Shown here one piece after another: positions 63,896 through 64,000 of a stretch of DNA of 64,000 nucleotides (the stretch's first letter is position 1; each line of letters starts with the position of its first letter). A program made the translations under genes and the position numbers. The stretch is from assembly GCA_023436395.1 (NCBI GenBank), contig JAEZJJ010000036.1, positions 87,465-151,464 on the forward strand. The letters are read 5' to 3'. The stretch is from Bacillota bacterium. Its GTDB lineage: Bacteria; Bacillota; Clostridia; Lachnospirales; Cellulosilyticaceae. Below the pieces are notes generated by a model. It was not told the DNA's origin and ran no database searches. It worked only from the letters and a program-made list of their open reading frames with translations.

Positions 63896-64000
63896 AGGTC
63901 AAACCCTCGAACCATTAGTACTTAGTACCTGAATGTATTACTACACTTACAGCCTAAGCCTATCTACCTCATAGTCTCTAAGGGGTCTTACTCCTTTCGG
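63896..64000 (-). rRNA. 23S rRNA, 3' end (partial)
   Basis: On the minus strand the last ~105 bases read GAGGTAGATAGGCTTAGGCT, ... TACTAATGGTTCGAGGGTTT and end in GACC near 63897, the usual 3' end of bacterial 23S. The rest of the operon lies outside the window. The end position is judged by comparison and may be off by a few bases. Confidence 0.9.

Overview
The window comes from a low-GC, Gram-positive anaerobe of the Clostridia. The signs are AT-rich spacers, strong AGGAGG-type ribosome binding sites, two-component YesM/YesN control, S-layer (SLH) domains and a large xylan-degradation locus. The gene content suggests Lachnospirales, perhaps close to Cellulosilyticum; that placement is inference. 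Start codons were moved inward wherever a strong Shine-Dalgarno sequence favoured an internal start.

Left part (1-31 kb): accessory and housekeeping genes. It begins with two tandem membrane histidine kinases, the first of which has lost its phosphoacceptor histidine. Next come an APH-type kinase, a LysE exporter divergent from a MocR regulator, and an rRNA-repair/ribosome-rescue operon (RtcB-type ligase plus PrfH). That operon is preceded by what looks like a complete leader-peptide transcription attenuator. Then follow an acetyltransferase, a surface protein with Ig-like repeats, a broken response regulator, and an operon of ABC transporter, lipoprotein adaptor, acyltransferase and TetR regulator. 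After these lie a decayed bioY, a protein with acidic repeats, an SLH surface protein, a duplicated TelA cassette with one telA decayed, and a second MocR module divergent from an EamA exporter and a GNAT enzyme.

Central part (28.5-52.8 kb): a long run of minus-strand genes for xylan use. Sensor YesM and regulator YesN probably respond to imported or extracellular xylo-oligosaccharides. LplA/LplB/LplC import oligosaccharides, but no ATPase gene is present. Intracellular enzymes then trim them: GH8 exo-oligoxylanase, SASA-type esterase, GH67 alpha-glucuronidase and GH3 beta-xylosidase. A chemoreceptor gene sits inside the cluster. Pentoses pass through a FucI-like isomerase, xylulokinase, transaldolase and transketolase.

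Right part (53-64 kb): a very large secreted GH10 xylanase with CBM22 and CBM9 modules, then intracellular GH51 arabinofuranosidase and GH43 enzymes, a GyrI-like protein, a MerR regulator and a lipoprotein esterase. The window ends in the 3' end of a 23S rRNA gene (minus strand). It has a terminator about 110 bp downstream and no 5S gene between. About 2 kb further along the same strand is a diverged 169-nt fragment of 23S rRNA from around the peptide exit tunnel.

Most notable observations: the leader ORF/terminator attenuator upstream of rtcB-prfH (7972-8166), the 23S-like fragment (61623-61817), a GC-rich hairpin cluster (35829-35967), an unidentified structured RNA-like segment (6095-6192), and a MerR promoter that appears to have lost its target gene (62256-62319).
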